A DNA stretch of 64,000 nt from Carnegiea gigantea (taxonomy: Eukaryota; Streptophyta; Magnoliopsida; Caryophyllales; Cactaceae): assembly GCA_029747015.1 (NCBI GenBank), contig JAKOGI010000003.1, positions 2,952,501 to 3,016,500 on the forward strand, written 5' to 3'. The notes beneath the pieces were generated by a model. The model had not been told where the DNA came from. It ran no database searches and saw only the letters and a list, made by a program, of their open reading frames with translations. This document shows, piece after piece, positions 22,198 through 36,657 of this stretch. Positions within the stretch are counted from its first letter, which is position 1. The number at the start of each line of letters is the position of its first letter. The translations under genes were made by a program, and so were the position numbers.

Positions 22198-23078
22198 AAT
22201 AAAGGCCAACCTTGAACTTAGATTCAATTTTACTCTCCTTGATTTTCCTTCAAACATTTGTCTTCTTTCTTTTTTATCCCTTCTTTTCTCTGATATCGGA
22301 ATGACTTCTACACCTAAAATTATCATAACCAAAGGCCATTTAATCTAAGGCTATCCTCTCTGCTTAATTAGCTTGTTCATAAGCATCCCTTGGTGTTTGA
22401 ATACTAGCCACCTCCAATTTATCCAAAAATTGGAGGGGCTATCAAAATCCCCTTATATCTAACATTTAAGATGTCCCTATCCTTTTGGATTTATTTACAT
22501 ATTCCATTGAATTATTCCTGTGGAAAAATCCACTCAGATGGTCCAATTTATTAAAAAACAAAAAAGAAATCTAATTGAAATATCCCTTCAATATGCGCCT
22601 TTAAACATTGATGTGTATGGATTTGGCCTACACTTTTCCCACAACATTGTCTATTTTTTGGCTGCACAATGAGATCCTGAGCGATAAGTTCTTATTACAA
22701 CAACATTATTGTTGGTAGGTCCGTCACCTTTTTCTTTTTGTCTTTTTTTTTGGGGATCAATATGTCATGCAAAATCAACTATTAGAAAGGGAAACTCCAT
22801 CTTCGAACTAAAATGGCTAACTCGTAAGCCTTTGAACCAGGCAACCTTCAAAGTACAGACACAATCAAACGAACACTATGGAAGTGGAAATGGAGGCGAG
22901 GGAAATTCCACTTGAGGGTTTGGTTTCCCGACATTTAAACCTTTAACCAGTTCCTCGAAGTCCATCGATATGTCTATAAATCAGCAATTGCTGCAGAGGA
23001 ATCCCCCGGAACCGTTTCTGCTTCCAAGCACCATCCATTATCAAGTGACGTAGTGACTGGCTATAGACGAACATATAA
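22198..23078. other. Intergenic DNA with no recognised gene
   Basis: Moderately AT-rich sequence. Short open frames only. I see no protein family, repeat or RNA gene here. Confidence 0.5.
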
Positions 23079-24993
23079 GCATGTTCTATTTCGCAACAAG
23101 ATACAGCTGTAAGCTATAAAAAAATGTAAGGAGCTGTAAAGAGATGTAAGGAGTTACAAAAAGATATAAGAAACTATAAGAAGATGTAAGCAGCTGTGAG
23201 GAGCTGTAATGATAAATGTAAGGAGTTGTTAAATTACTAAAGAGTTGTATACCATAATTTGTGATAATTATGATATATTAGTCATATTTACGACTAAAAT
23301 TTGATACCATCAGTAAACAAAATATTTATTAATATAATTAAAACAAAATATGTTTGTTTTACAAAGAATGTTTTGGATGAGAAACAATAACATTAAAATA
23401 ATAAACTTATGGAGAATAAACTATATTTACATTAGTTTGATCCAATAAATAAAGTAAAACTAAAAAAAAAAATTTTGGATAAAATTGAATATAACTCTTA
23501 AAATAAAATCCTATTTTAAGTAAACAATTTTAAATGTAAATGTATATATGGTCAATATTGTTACTAAGAAGTTCTATGAATAAACCCGTAAAACATTATT
23601 CAACAATGTTTAAAATACAAAAATTGTATTGTTATATTAAACAACCAAAAATTAAATATTACCTTCCAAAATCTAAATACAAAAATTAAAAAAATATGAG
23701 AACTTACATGGGGCCATATGCATAGTATTGTGCAATTTATTGAAGGTTAATAGAAATATATAGTTTTAAGGGCCGGTTCTATTTCATATTTTTGAGGATT
23801 TAGCTAAGAGCTTATATCTCCCTATAGCGTCTTACATCTTCTTACAACTCCTTACATCCTTAACATAATTTTTACATCTTTTTACATCTCCTTACATCTT
23901 TTTACATGCCATATAGATTTGTTTTATAATATTCATTTATTTTAATTAAAGAAATATGTATATTTTTTTAATTATGCTACCAATATACAACATTTGTAAA
24001 TATCTTATGAATATAACATTTATATAAACATAAAACCATAATATAACAACGTAAATTATATTTGAATTTTGACATGAACAATATATGTTATTATAAATGA
24101 AATGAGTGACCATACTTTCAAAATTATAATACAAAACTTTTGTTCATATTTAAGTCTGAAGCATATATAAAAACTGTCAAACTGTATGCGACGAAAGCAT
24201 TACAGTTATTTCATCCCTAAGTTTATCCATGACAATTTTGTTACTAGCATTATACAATGGAATATTTGGTTGTCGTTCCAAATTTGGTTCTTTTGTTGAG
24301 ATTGATATGCGCTTGTTATGTAGAATAATAAAATTTTGGAAGTTAATTTTTAATTTTTGGTTGTTTAATTTGACAATACAATTTTCCTATTTTAAGCATT
24401 GCTGAATGATGTTTAAGGTTTCTTTATAAAATTTTTTAGTAACAATATTGACCATACATTTACATTTAAAATTCTTTACTTAAAATAGGATTTTGTTTTA
24501 AGAGTTGTATTCAATTTTGTCATTTTTTTTTCTTTTGGTTATACTTTGTTTATTGGATCAAATTAATGTAAATGTAAAAAACCAACTCAAGTGTATAAAA
24601 TTTTCTTAAAATTTATGGAGTTTAATACATTTTATTGTTATGCAATTAACTTAGTTAATGGTTTATTTTCAATAAGTTTATTATTTTAATATTATTATTT
24701 CTCATCCAAAATGTTCGTTATAAAACGAACATATTTCGTTTCAATTATATTAAAAAATATTTTGCTTACTGATGGTATCAAATTTTAGTCTTAAATATAA
24801 CTAATATATCATAATTGTCACAAATTATACTGTACAACTCTTCAATAATTCAACAACTCTTTACATCTATCCTTATAGCTCGTTAGAGCTCCGTAAATTT
24901 TCTTGCAGCTTCTTACATATTCGTCCAGTTTCTTACAATTTCTTACATTTTCTTACAACTTACAGCTATATCTTATCGTGAAATAGAACATGC
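23079..24993. mobile_element. Foldback-type element with long terminal inverted repeats
   Basis: The left end GCATGTTCTATTTCGC matches the inverted right end GCATGTTCTATTTCAC, and similarity continues inward for about 610 bp on the left (to about 23690) and 680 bp on the right (from about 24310). The right arm holds about 100 extra bases. Each end has several GATGTAAG-like words, candidate transposase-binding subterminal repeats. The roughly 600-bp centre (23700-24310) holds a further partial end-like copy at 23775-23905 with six TTACATC words in the opposite sense to the left arm. No coding region and no clear target duplication were found, so the superfamily (Mutator-like or hAT-like) is open. 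Confidence 0.8.
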
Positions 24994-26416
24994 AATTAGT
25001 TGAAAGGGATAAGTTTAATCACCTCAAATTCTGTTATCGTCACCAAAAACTTGAACTCGCAATATTGATTAGGTTTGATTTAGTTTGTTTGCTAAATTAA
25101 AAGTTTATGAAATTGTGAGAAAATGTCGTCGGATCTCTTCCCTCTAACTTTTTATATTGTTTATTATTAACTTAATATAGTTTAATATTGGGTTTTTAAT
25201 AAAAAGAAATCGGTTCGGATTTTTAGAACTTCGTGTACAGTCATAATTGATAAAACCAAAAAGTGTGAATTGCTCAAACATAAATGCCCATTTTGGATTA
25301 TATATCTCAGTTCTAATGGGCAGGTTAAATACAGATCAGGTGTATTCAGGTTCAAGCAAAATACAAATCAGAAGTATTTCGATTTCAGGTAAAATACAGG
25401 CGAATATATTTCGATTTTATGGATTTTGGGTCAATCCAATGGATCTGGAGCGCCTTTTATTGAGTTAGTTCTCTTTTTATCAAAATCAAAATCTTGGCAT
25501 ATTTATTATTTAAAATTGTCTATATTTAATGAACAGGCATTGTAATTATAATTAGTTAAAAATACCAAAAATATTCAAACTTTTCAACATAATATATGAA
25601 AGTTATATACAGGTGGACAATGAGTCACATTTGAGTGTATTGACCCGTATATTAAAACACTAACAATAAGTTGATCGGGTCATTCATGGGCTAGCCCCGC
25701 TAAAGTATATTAGCAGGTCGAAGCTATTTGATCCATTAATAACCTATTTAATAATTTGATCCATTACCTAATCAGGTATGCTTTATTAGTGAGTCAGTCC
25801 TAATATGAACACAAGTTGGTTCATCGCCGAACACTGACATCAAACACGAGATCAATTAGAAGGAAAACAAATGAAAATATTATAGACGTAAAAAAATTAC
25901 AATTATCTATTAATTATAACATCAAATTTTTATATTATTACAGAGTAATATTATAGACGTATATTTTTAATATTTGTCTTATTCTAAATTAATTTTTTTA
26001 AGATTAGATAGTTACTTCATGCCTATTTTCTAACATTATTTCATTTATAAGTTGTACATGACGTTATTTATGGGAATTAATTTAGGAAAGAACGAGTACC
26101 ATCGTATAATTTGCGACGGGACACGATAATTGTATAATGTCTCTCTGAGCGATTCATTATAATGAAACAATATTATTGTTAAGGGGGGCAAATTAAAGAA
26201 AAATAAAAAATGAAGATATAATATTCGAGTTGAGCAGGTGGGTTCGGATTCGGGTCGGATTTGACCCAAAAATTTGCTGGTTTTTCGTGTTCGGTTTTTT
26301 TTTTGGGTTTGGGTAGAAAAAATTGTGTTCAGAACTCAAAGTTTTCGGACGGATTCGGTTCGAATTTTCAGATCGGATCATTTTTTTTTTCCTAAGTCTA
26401 GGTTATATGGATAAGG
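24994..26416. other. AT-rich intergenic DNA, probably old transposon debris
   Basis: No gene recognised. GGGTC/GACCC-rich patches at 25590-25800 and 26225-26370 (for example GGGTTCGGATTCGGGTCGG) resemble subterminal parts of old non-autonomous elements, but I could not define ends or duplications. Confidence 0.45.
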
Positions 26417-26960
26417 AGTTTCACATTTTACCAAGGAGATGCAATGAGAGTTTGTGCAACAAAAATCTATACGGTTTAATTCCTAAAAATTGCCATTCAA
26501 CACTCATTAGTGAAGGAGGGGGAAAACAAAAAAAGCAGAGAAACACTTGAAGCAATAATTATTATCCGCAACTAGCAAGAATGTTCCTTAGATTTACGAG
26601 AAAGCTCTTACCTTTCGGCTTTTGGATTGCATAGTTGAATACAGAGATTATTATCAATCAAGTCAGCAAATCACCTAAAAATTTGAGAAGAAATTACAAA
26701 TCTTCTAAACTTCTTAAGTGATTTACTGATTGATTAATCTTAGCCTCTGGTAAAATTACAATCATATTCGAGGAAAAAAAGAAAAAACTTCAGACATGAT
26801 TATCAATCAATTCAGTGAATTACCTAAGAATTTTAGAAAATCAGGAATTTCGTAAACTCCTCAAGTAATTCACTGACTGATCAATCATAACCTCTGATAA
26901 AATAGCAATCCTGTTGAATTTTTGACCTCTCATTGCATCTTCTTGATAAAATGTGGAACT
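26417..26960. repeat. Inverted-repeat unit containing two tandem palindromes
   Basis: TTTCACATTTTACCAAGGAGATGCAATGAGAG-type sequence at 26427-26453 is repeated inverted at 26923-26958. Between them are two related copies (about 26649-26758 and 26800-26907), each of which folds on itself: TCAATCA...GTCAGCAAATCAC pairs with GTGATTTACTGATTGAT, and similarly for the second copy. It looks like a MITE or its remains; no target duplication was seen. Confidence 0.6.
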
Positions 26961-28338
26961 GATTAGCCCCATGTTTATAACATTCAAAATAAGCATTTAT
27001 GTTAAGAAATCCAGCTGATTTCAGGCACTTTTTGGTTTTAATAATTACGACTATATACTTAGTTTTAAAATCTGAACTGATTCTCTTTACCAAAAAAGAA
27101 GAAAAAAACTCTGAACTGATTCTTTGCACCAGCCAAAAAAAAAAAAAAAAAGAAGAAGAAGAAAATCTTAACTGATTCTTTTAACTATAAAAAAAAAATT
27201 TAAAAAAAACTTGAGCCAATATTGAACAATGGTGAGTCAATAATAAATAATATGACAAAGTAGTAGGAAGAAATCCAACTTGATTGTCTCACAATTGTAC
27301 AATTTTTAATTTTGAAAATAAACCAAACCAAACCTAATCAATATTGCGAGTTTTTATTTTTTTTGATTATTAGTAGGGTTAAACACAAAATATGACAGAA
27401 GGTAAATACAAAACAACAGCTAAAATGGGAATACATAGCTAATAAAATGGATGAATAAATCTTTAAATGACATCATAACAGCTAATAGGGACTTGAAAAA
27501 GTCGTTGCTATCTCAGTGAGCACTTTCCCGGCCACCTTAGAAATCCATTTACTTCTTACATTAGAATATTACAGGTTTCTATTTCACAAAAAACTTCGAG
27601 TATCACATCTAGGGTTAGGCATAGCAGAACTTGACATAACCAATATTATCATTATAACCTTTACTAATTGCAAATAGTTTTAAATTATATATTTCAATTG
27701 ACCTTGAATAAATTGAACAATACTACAGCAAAGTTGTGAACATCATTTTACGCACTTAGTAATAATTATCTAGTGTCCTAGTTTAGAAGGGGGGGGGGGG
27801 ACAACCTCAATCAAAGAAAATTTGAGCAAGTTCATGAAAATTAAAGATTTTAAATAGAATAACAAAAATTAAACTAGTAAAGTTTATTTTTAGTTGAACT
27901 TAATCGCGGCATGGTTGAGTAATAATTCGTTTAAGGGTGATTTTAGTGAAGTTACCACTAAATACATTATGAATCCTCAATTATAAAATCAAATTAAAAT
28001 AAATTCTTAAGCACCAAATATCTTTGAATAATCACACACAAAAGAGAGGTTGTGGCTGAGTTTATTGCAGACACATCGTGAAGAATTGATTATGCTCTCA
28101 CCCGTCAAAGTTTTACTTTCCCTGAATTTAAAACTTATCTTTTAAGTTTTACTTTCCCTGAATTTAAAACTTATCTTTTCAATCATTAGATTAACCAAAT
28201 TCTTAAATTTAACGTTTCTAAATTTAGATGTCTTCTTCTTTAAATGATATTAGAGACTAATTATCCTCGGTGAAGTGAGTGTTTTTTAATTGTATTGTGT
28301 AGTAGTACCATAAATTGTCCTCGAGCACAATCTAACAA
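26961..28338. other. AT-rich intergenic DNA with simple repeats
   Basis: No gene recognised. It contains A-rich runs near 27135-27155, a duplicated CTGAACTGATTCTTT phrase at 27072-27180, a run of 12 G near 27790, and a 36-bp tandem duplication (TTTTACTTTCCCTGAATTTA...) at 28109-28180. Confidence 0.5.
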
Positions 28339-28341
28339 TTA

Positions 28342-28690
28342 CGGTCTGTTCGTTTCGTTGGTAAATTGGGATTGGTCAAATGGTGAAGTTGGTTGAGGTA
28401 GGCTGAAGTGGGTTGAAATTGGTATTTTTTGTTGAAGCGGGTTGACGTAAGTTGAAGTAGATTGCAGTGGGTTGAAATTGATTGAAGTGGATTGAAGTTG
28501 GTATATTTTTATATGATGGATTGAAGTTGGTGAAAATAGTGAGGAAAAAAATTTTGAAAAAGGTAGATTAAAGTTGGTTGAAGTAGATTGAAACTGATAT
28601 TTTTTATTAAAGTGGGTTGAAATTGATTGAAGTGTGTTGAATTTGGTTGAAATTAGTAAAAATGAAAAGACCAACGAAAAGAATAAGCCC
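28342..28690. mobile_element. Tourist-like (PIF/Harbinger) MITE, 349 bp
   Basis: The ends CGGTCTGTTCGTTTCGTTGGT and, inverted, GGGCTTATTCTTTTCGTTGGT agree over most of 21 bp, and the 3-bp duplication TTA (28339-28341, 28691-28693) flanks it, as in PIF/Harbinger elements. The interior is a degenerate minisatellite of GGTTGAAGT/GATTGAAAT words and has no coding capacity. Confidence 0.82.
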
Positions 28691-28693
28691 TTA

Positions 28694-29358
28694 GACACGA
28701 CGTGTAACCAACGAAGAGCAATTGCAATACTGCAGAACTGGTGAGCCAGTCAGCCAGGGCCATCAACTACCCGCACAAAATCGGAAGTTATAAGATCGCT
28801 CGAGGACACTACAATAAGACAGCTTTTGAGCTTTTGACAAAATGTCCCTCGAAAATTTTAACACTCGAGACTTCGCATGCTTTGCTGAGTGGCCGAATGA
28901 TAAAGCGTCAAAAGACTCAAGACGGTATATCCGACATGGAATTCGAAGTTTTTAAAACATCCATAATTCAGCCCGCATCAGAGCTCAAAATAGTTGAAAG
29001 CAAAATTTGTTTATAACCATCCAAATTCCAAACAGAACATATATTCATGTTGTTCCCTGATGATAAGTTGATGCTGGGGCTGGGGGGATATCAAGTCACG
29101 AAGAAGATGTGATGACACCCAATTAGAATCATATTTCACAGGTTGAAAATTAAGTTTTGACCATACAAACATTAAAAGGGCAACATAAAGGTTCTCTCTT
29201 TTTGACAGAGAATTTGTGGACAATTCTTTTTGTCCATTCTTAGGATCGAAGACACACATAATCAAAGATTCATCACCCACTTACAGAACGCTTAGAAAGT
29301 AGTTATCAGAAACCACAATGCCTTCTAACCCTCCCCTAGGTGATGACCAGATGAGTAT
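28694..29358. other. Flanking DNA and 3' untranslated region of the E2 gene
   Basis: The part next to 29358 is the 3' UTR of the minus-strand ubiquitin-conjugating enzyme gene. A 91-codon open stretch at 28741-29016 (plus) begins at GTG, has no ATG start and no known domain, so it is not called a gene. Confidence 0.5.
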
Positions 29359-32387
<3,029 letters not shown>

Positions 32388-33349
32388 CCCCCTTAAACCT
32401 AAATCACCGAAAACCTAATAGAATAGATCAGATCAGATCAGATCTCAAGTGTCGAAACAATAAAACGAAATCCCTAGGCAAAAGCAATGAAATTCAAAAT
32501 CAAAACAGAGAATTGAAGGTACTTGAACTGAACACGAGGGGATTTTCTTGGTGTGTGGTTGAATCAAGAGCGAATTGCAACGCCGAATTGGAGACGATTG
32601 GATTGTGAAATTGGGAGAAATAGGGAAGTTTTTCTTTTTCTTTTTTTCCGCCGGAAGAAGGATGGAAATAACACGGGGCTACGTATCCACTTTAAATTAG
32701 GGGAAAAGAAGATTCGCTTTCTCTTTCTTCTTTTATTTTTTTTCTTTTTCTTTTTCTCTTTTTTTTTGATTTGGGTGTGAATTTGCGCGTGGTGGTAAAT
32801 TAATTCCATGATTTCCATCGCTAGCTTATTGGCTCTCTATATTCCCGGCGTGGACCCGACTTTAAGTTCCCACTTGGTTTTTACTCTCGGTTTACAAAAT
32901 ATATTTAAAAAGAAAATAAACAATTTTTTGTCTTTGTTGGTAATGAAGAAATATTCATTTGGCATTTTCTTTTCACTTTTTCTTTGGAGTTTAAAAAAAA
33001 AAATGATTGTGATTGTTGATTTGTGGGTGCGAGGAATCAAATGAAAGCATGAAAATCCAACAAGAACTACTAGTTGTTATGATTGTCTATTGATGTCAAG
33101 TACATTTGTAGTTGGAATCTATATTTGCCCCAGAGTAAAGTAAGTTTTGCTACATTCATTTTTACGAATTTTTTCCAACATCTACCACTCTCCTCAGGTT
33201 CTACCAACTCTTTATCCAAAAAAAAAAAAAAGTCATTTCCTGTTCTAACTAACTTTTACCGGCTTTTACGAATTTTTGGCACACTAAAAGGGATACCAAG
33301 TACACACTTGAGCCCAAGTCACACAAAACATGGGAATACAAACATTCCC
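32388..33349 (-). promoter_or_regulatory. 5' UTR and promoter region of the E2 gene
   Basis: Upstream of the ATG at 32387 the minus strand has a leader with a GATCT/GATCA repeat (32427-32445), a possible 5'-UTR intron (donor-like GT after TTCAA near 32524, acceptor-like TTCTATTAG near 32415) and a long purine/pyrimidine tract at 32630-32770. I see no clear TATA box. Transcription start sites cannot be placed from sequence alone. The far end meets the gypsy relic. Confidence 0.5.
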
Positions 33350-35830
33350 TATCAAGCAAAGGACAAAAAGCTATTGCAAATTTGCAATTCTTAAGCTTAG
33401 CAGGAAGTTTATTTTAAATCACGATGCAACACTCATTAGTCAATGCCACTATCTCATGCTCTTCTAGCTTCCTTTTATGTGATAAAATCTCTTTCAAAAA
33501 TTGAGCATAAGAGGGCATATGAGATAAGACATCCGTGAAGGGAATATCGATGTAGAGCTTCTTTAGGACCTCCAAAAACTTTCCAAATTGCTATTCAAGT
33601 TTAGTCATACACATTCTTTGAGGGAATGACAAAGGCAATGTAAAAGGTCTTAGAGAATATTGTTTGGGGTACTGAGGAACCTCAGTACCATTATGAGCGT
33701 CATCGTCATGAATCACGTTATTAGAGGGACTAGAACCATCTTTCTCGACAACATCATCATTCACATCCACATCCTTGCTAGCACTCTTAGGACCCTCAAG
33801 TTATTTGTCACTTCTCAAAAATATGGCATTACATTGCTCCCTAGGGTTAGGCTTGAGATTACTAGGAAGTCTACCAGGAGGTATAGAAGAAGAGCTAACT
33901 TGTTGGATAATTTAAGCTTTCAGCATTTTATTGTGAATAGTAAGCACATCAATCTTAGAGGACAATTATCTTAATATATATGTTCATCTTGCTTTTGTTT
34001 GTCCTTAAGCATGCTCTCCATCATGGCCTCCAAGTTAGGCTTTTGAGGAACTTATTGGGGAAAAGGACTTTGAAACCCTCGAGCTGGTTTATCATTCATT
34101 TGAGGCATAGTAGAAGGGTTAGTCTTATATGAGAAATTTGGGTGATTCCTCATACTAGATTATATACATTAGAAAAAGGCTTATTGGTTGATCTAAGGTT
34201 CAAGTTGTTGACCTAATTAACCTGATCACTAGGATCTTGGGTAAAAAGATTCCCAACTTAGCAATTCACAATCAAACGGTCAATAAAGCACAAATTTCAC
34301 ATGAATTCACAGCATTAACATTCGAACAGTCCAATCTTTGGGTCATTGCATCTACTTTAGTGGAAAACAAAGTAAGATCATCAACTTCCAATTTGCAGCC
34401 AACCTTCTTGGATTGTCCTCTCTCGCTATACCTTTGGTAGTTGAGGGTCATCTCCTCAATCAAACTATAGGCTTCATCCTTCATATTGTTCATCAAAGTA
34501 CCACCTGTCGCCGCATAAATGATAGATCCTATGGGTTAAGTGACTCTACTATAGAAAGTTTGCACTATCATCCACTTTTCGAGTCCACGGTGAGGGCATT
34601 GCTGCAGGATGTCCTTAATACACTTCAAAGACTATAGAATATCTCGTCCTTCCTTTGAGCAAATGTTGCGATTTGATTCCTGAAATCATTTTGCTTGGAG
34701 GGAACCCTGTAGTGATTGATTCCAGTGGCAATGAATGGAGCCATGTGAATGGAAATAATCAAAGGCACATGGCTACGTTGGAGACTCTATTAAGCTTCAA
34801 AGTGTCTCACATCTCTAGAAAGAAGGAGATGTGCAAATTAGGATCCTTTATAGGGTGTCACCAAACTGATATTGTTGCACCATTGAGATAAGTGCTAACT
34901 TAAGCCCAAAGTTATGGGCCTCCATATAAGGGTAGGTGATGTTTAGGGTCAGCAAAACAACCCATACCTGCCTATAACCCGCAAAACTCGCCCAAGTGGG
35001 TATGGATATGGGTGGTGAAAATGAAAAAAATATGGATATGGGGTGGGTATTGCTAAAATAGGTATGGATATGGGTATGAGTATGGATATGGGTATAGGTT
35101 ATACCCGCCCTATATCCACCCCATACCCATTTTATCAATACCCGCTCTGTCCTCACCCTATGTTCCCTCTTATAAAACTCGTACCCGTTTGTTTAAAGTT
35201 CTACTTTGCTACTTATACTTGGATATTTTACTCGTTACTTTGAGTTGTATGTTATTCAAGATTTCGGTGAAACATTTTGTTAGAAACTATAATTTTCAAG
35301 TGCTAATTTATTATTTTGATTAGTAAACTTTTAGCTGTATTTGACGTGATATGATATATTGTTATAAGTTTGGAGTTAATCTGACATATTGGCTATTTGA
35401 TGTCAAATATGGGTACAAAATGAATTTAATTTTTTTTTATCTATATGTATCCAAATAAAACCCGCATACCCACTATACTGGGTATGGATATGGGTATAGC
35501 TTTACAACATCCGATGGGTATGGCATGGATATGGGTATTAATTTTAAAAATGTGTATGGGTGAGGGTATGGCTAAACCCGTCCCATACCCACTCCATTGC
35601 CACCCCTAGTGATGTTTGAATTAATGTTTTGGATCCCCATAGTAACGAAATCTCGAAGCATCCTTCTTTGTGCTTCTCTTCAACTGACCATCTTGGGTGA
35701 TGTCCCGCGTGCCTTACACCTTTGCTTCTCTAGTGTTTCCATCTTTGTCCTTAAACTGAAATTCCTCTCAATTTCAAAACTAGTATCATAAGGGATAGGA
35801 TTTTTCATAAAATGGAAAAGATCTTGCAAG
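33350..35830 (-). pseudogene. Ty3-gypsy gag-protease relic of the Athila/Tat type
   Basis: The minus strand reads broken pieces of a gypsy Gag: ISMVQQYQFGDT, DPNLHISFFLEM and WLHSLPLESITTGF (34700-34900), CPHRGLEKWMIVQTFY (about 34580), GGTLMNNMKDEAYSLIEEM and KVDAMTQRL (34270-34510). Towards the left come the Gag C-terminus and the lead-in to protease: LKPNPREQCNAIFLRSDK (about 33815), KFLEVLKKLYIDIPFTDVL and MPSYAQFLKEILSHKRKLE (33440-33590), ending near KLEEHEIVALTNEC. Many stops and frame changes make it non-functional. It is interrupted at 34944-35608 by a hAT-like MITE. Nothing of the later pol domains remains; the fragment ends near 33340 next to E2 upstream DNA. Confidence 0.85.
34944..35608. 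mobile_element. hAT-like MITE, 665 bp, inserted in the gypsy gag relic
   Basis: Ends TAGGGTCAGCAA and, inverted, TAGGGGTGGCAA, with a perfect 8-bp target duplication GTGATGTT (34936-34943, 35609-35616). Removing it rejoins the gag relic. Both ends carry many TATGGATATGGGTA-type words, a subterminal minisatellite; the centre is AT-rich and non-coding. Confidence 0.88.
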
Positions 35831-36501
35831 CACAAATATAAACACTATGCAAGTGATCAAATGTAAAAGGACAAATACTTAGTTAATCTTATAAGTATAA
35901 AGTAAACATTTGACAACTCAATACCTGGCAAGGGCTCCAAAAACTTGATCATCATCATAAGTACACGAGTGTTGTAAAAATCAAGTTCGTTCCAAAAAGA
36001 CTAAAGCAATCTATTGAGTTATGCCTTATTAAAATGGCAAGCGAAATCAATTGTGTGAAGGGTGATTTATCTATACTAAGTAAGCATTTTTTCACTAAAA
36101 GAGCAAAACCATCAATTAAAAGCTTCTAGAGATTTGTTTTTCCTATAATGACTTGAATTTGGGAATTAAACATATGTCTTCTCAAGTTTGGATGATTTGA
36201 AGGTTGACAATCATACAAAATTCAAGACTTTCTTTTGAAATAGACTGAATTACTTGAATTAAGTCAAGTCTAATCTTATCAATCTCGATGATGAATTTCT
36301 TCTTTCGGTGCTTCACCCCAACTATCTAGTATTATACAAGTAAATAGGTCAAAAATTACTCTCAAATCAATAAAACATAAGACTTGATCGAATCTACATA
36401 CTCCAAACAAGATCAAGTGCAAGATTTTGTAAATTAAAGATCTAACATCATTGTTTAGGCCAAGAAATCTATTGTGGGATTAAACCTGCTATGACACCAC
36501 T
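35831..36501 (-). other. Retroelement leader with decayed tRNA-iMet type primer site
   Basis: No gene is seen. At its right end the minus strand reads TGGTGTCATAGC (about 36488-36499), close to the iMet primer site TGGTATCAGAGC with two changes, and it directly adjoins the LTR-like sequence starting TGTTAGAA at 36502. It may be the leader of the same old element as the gag relic, or of a different one. Confidence 0.45.
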
Positions 36502-36657
36502 TGTTAGAAATGGAAGTATAAGATAAAATTCAAGATACACATGCACGAACACATGCATACCACAAGACAAGGACACCATAATTTTTATGTAGAAAACTCC
36601 TGCACATTGAGGGGAAAAAAATACAACATATCAACAACTAGTATATCATCCACTATA
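36502..36657 (-). repeat. Old LTR, left part (split by the 36658-43057 element)
   Basis: Begins TGTTAGAAATGG beside the decayed primer site and contains TTTTTATGTAGAAAACTCC, a phrase resembling the one in the Sirevirus-like LTR (TTTTTACGTGGAAAACACC). Interrupted after 36657 by the Gag-only LTR element and resumed at 43063. Confidence 0.6.

Noticed and set aside
28741..29016. 91-codon open frame near the E2 3' end
   Set aside because: Begins at GTG, no ATG near the start, no domain, no splice or promoter support.
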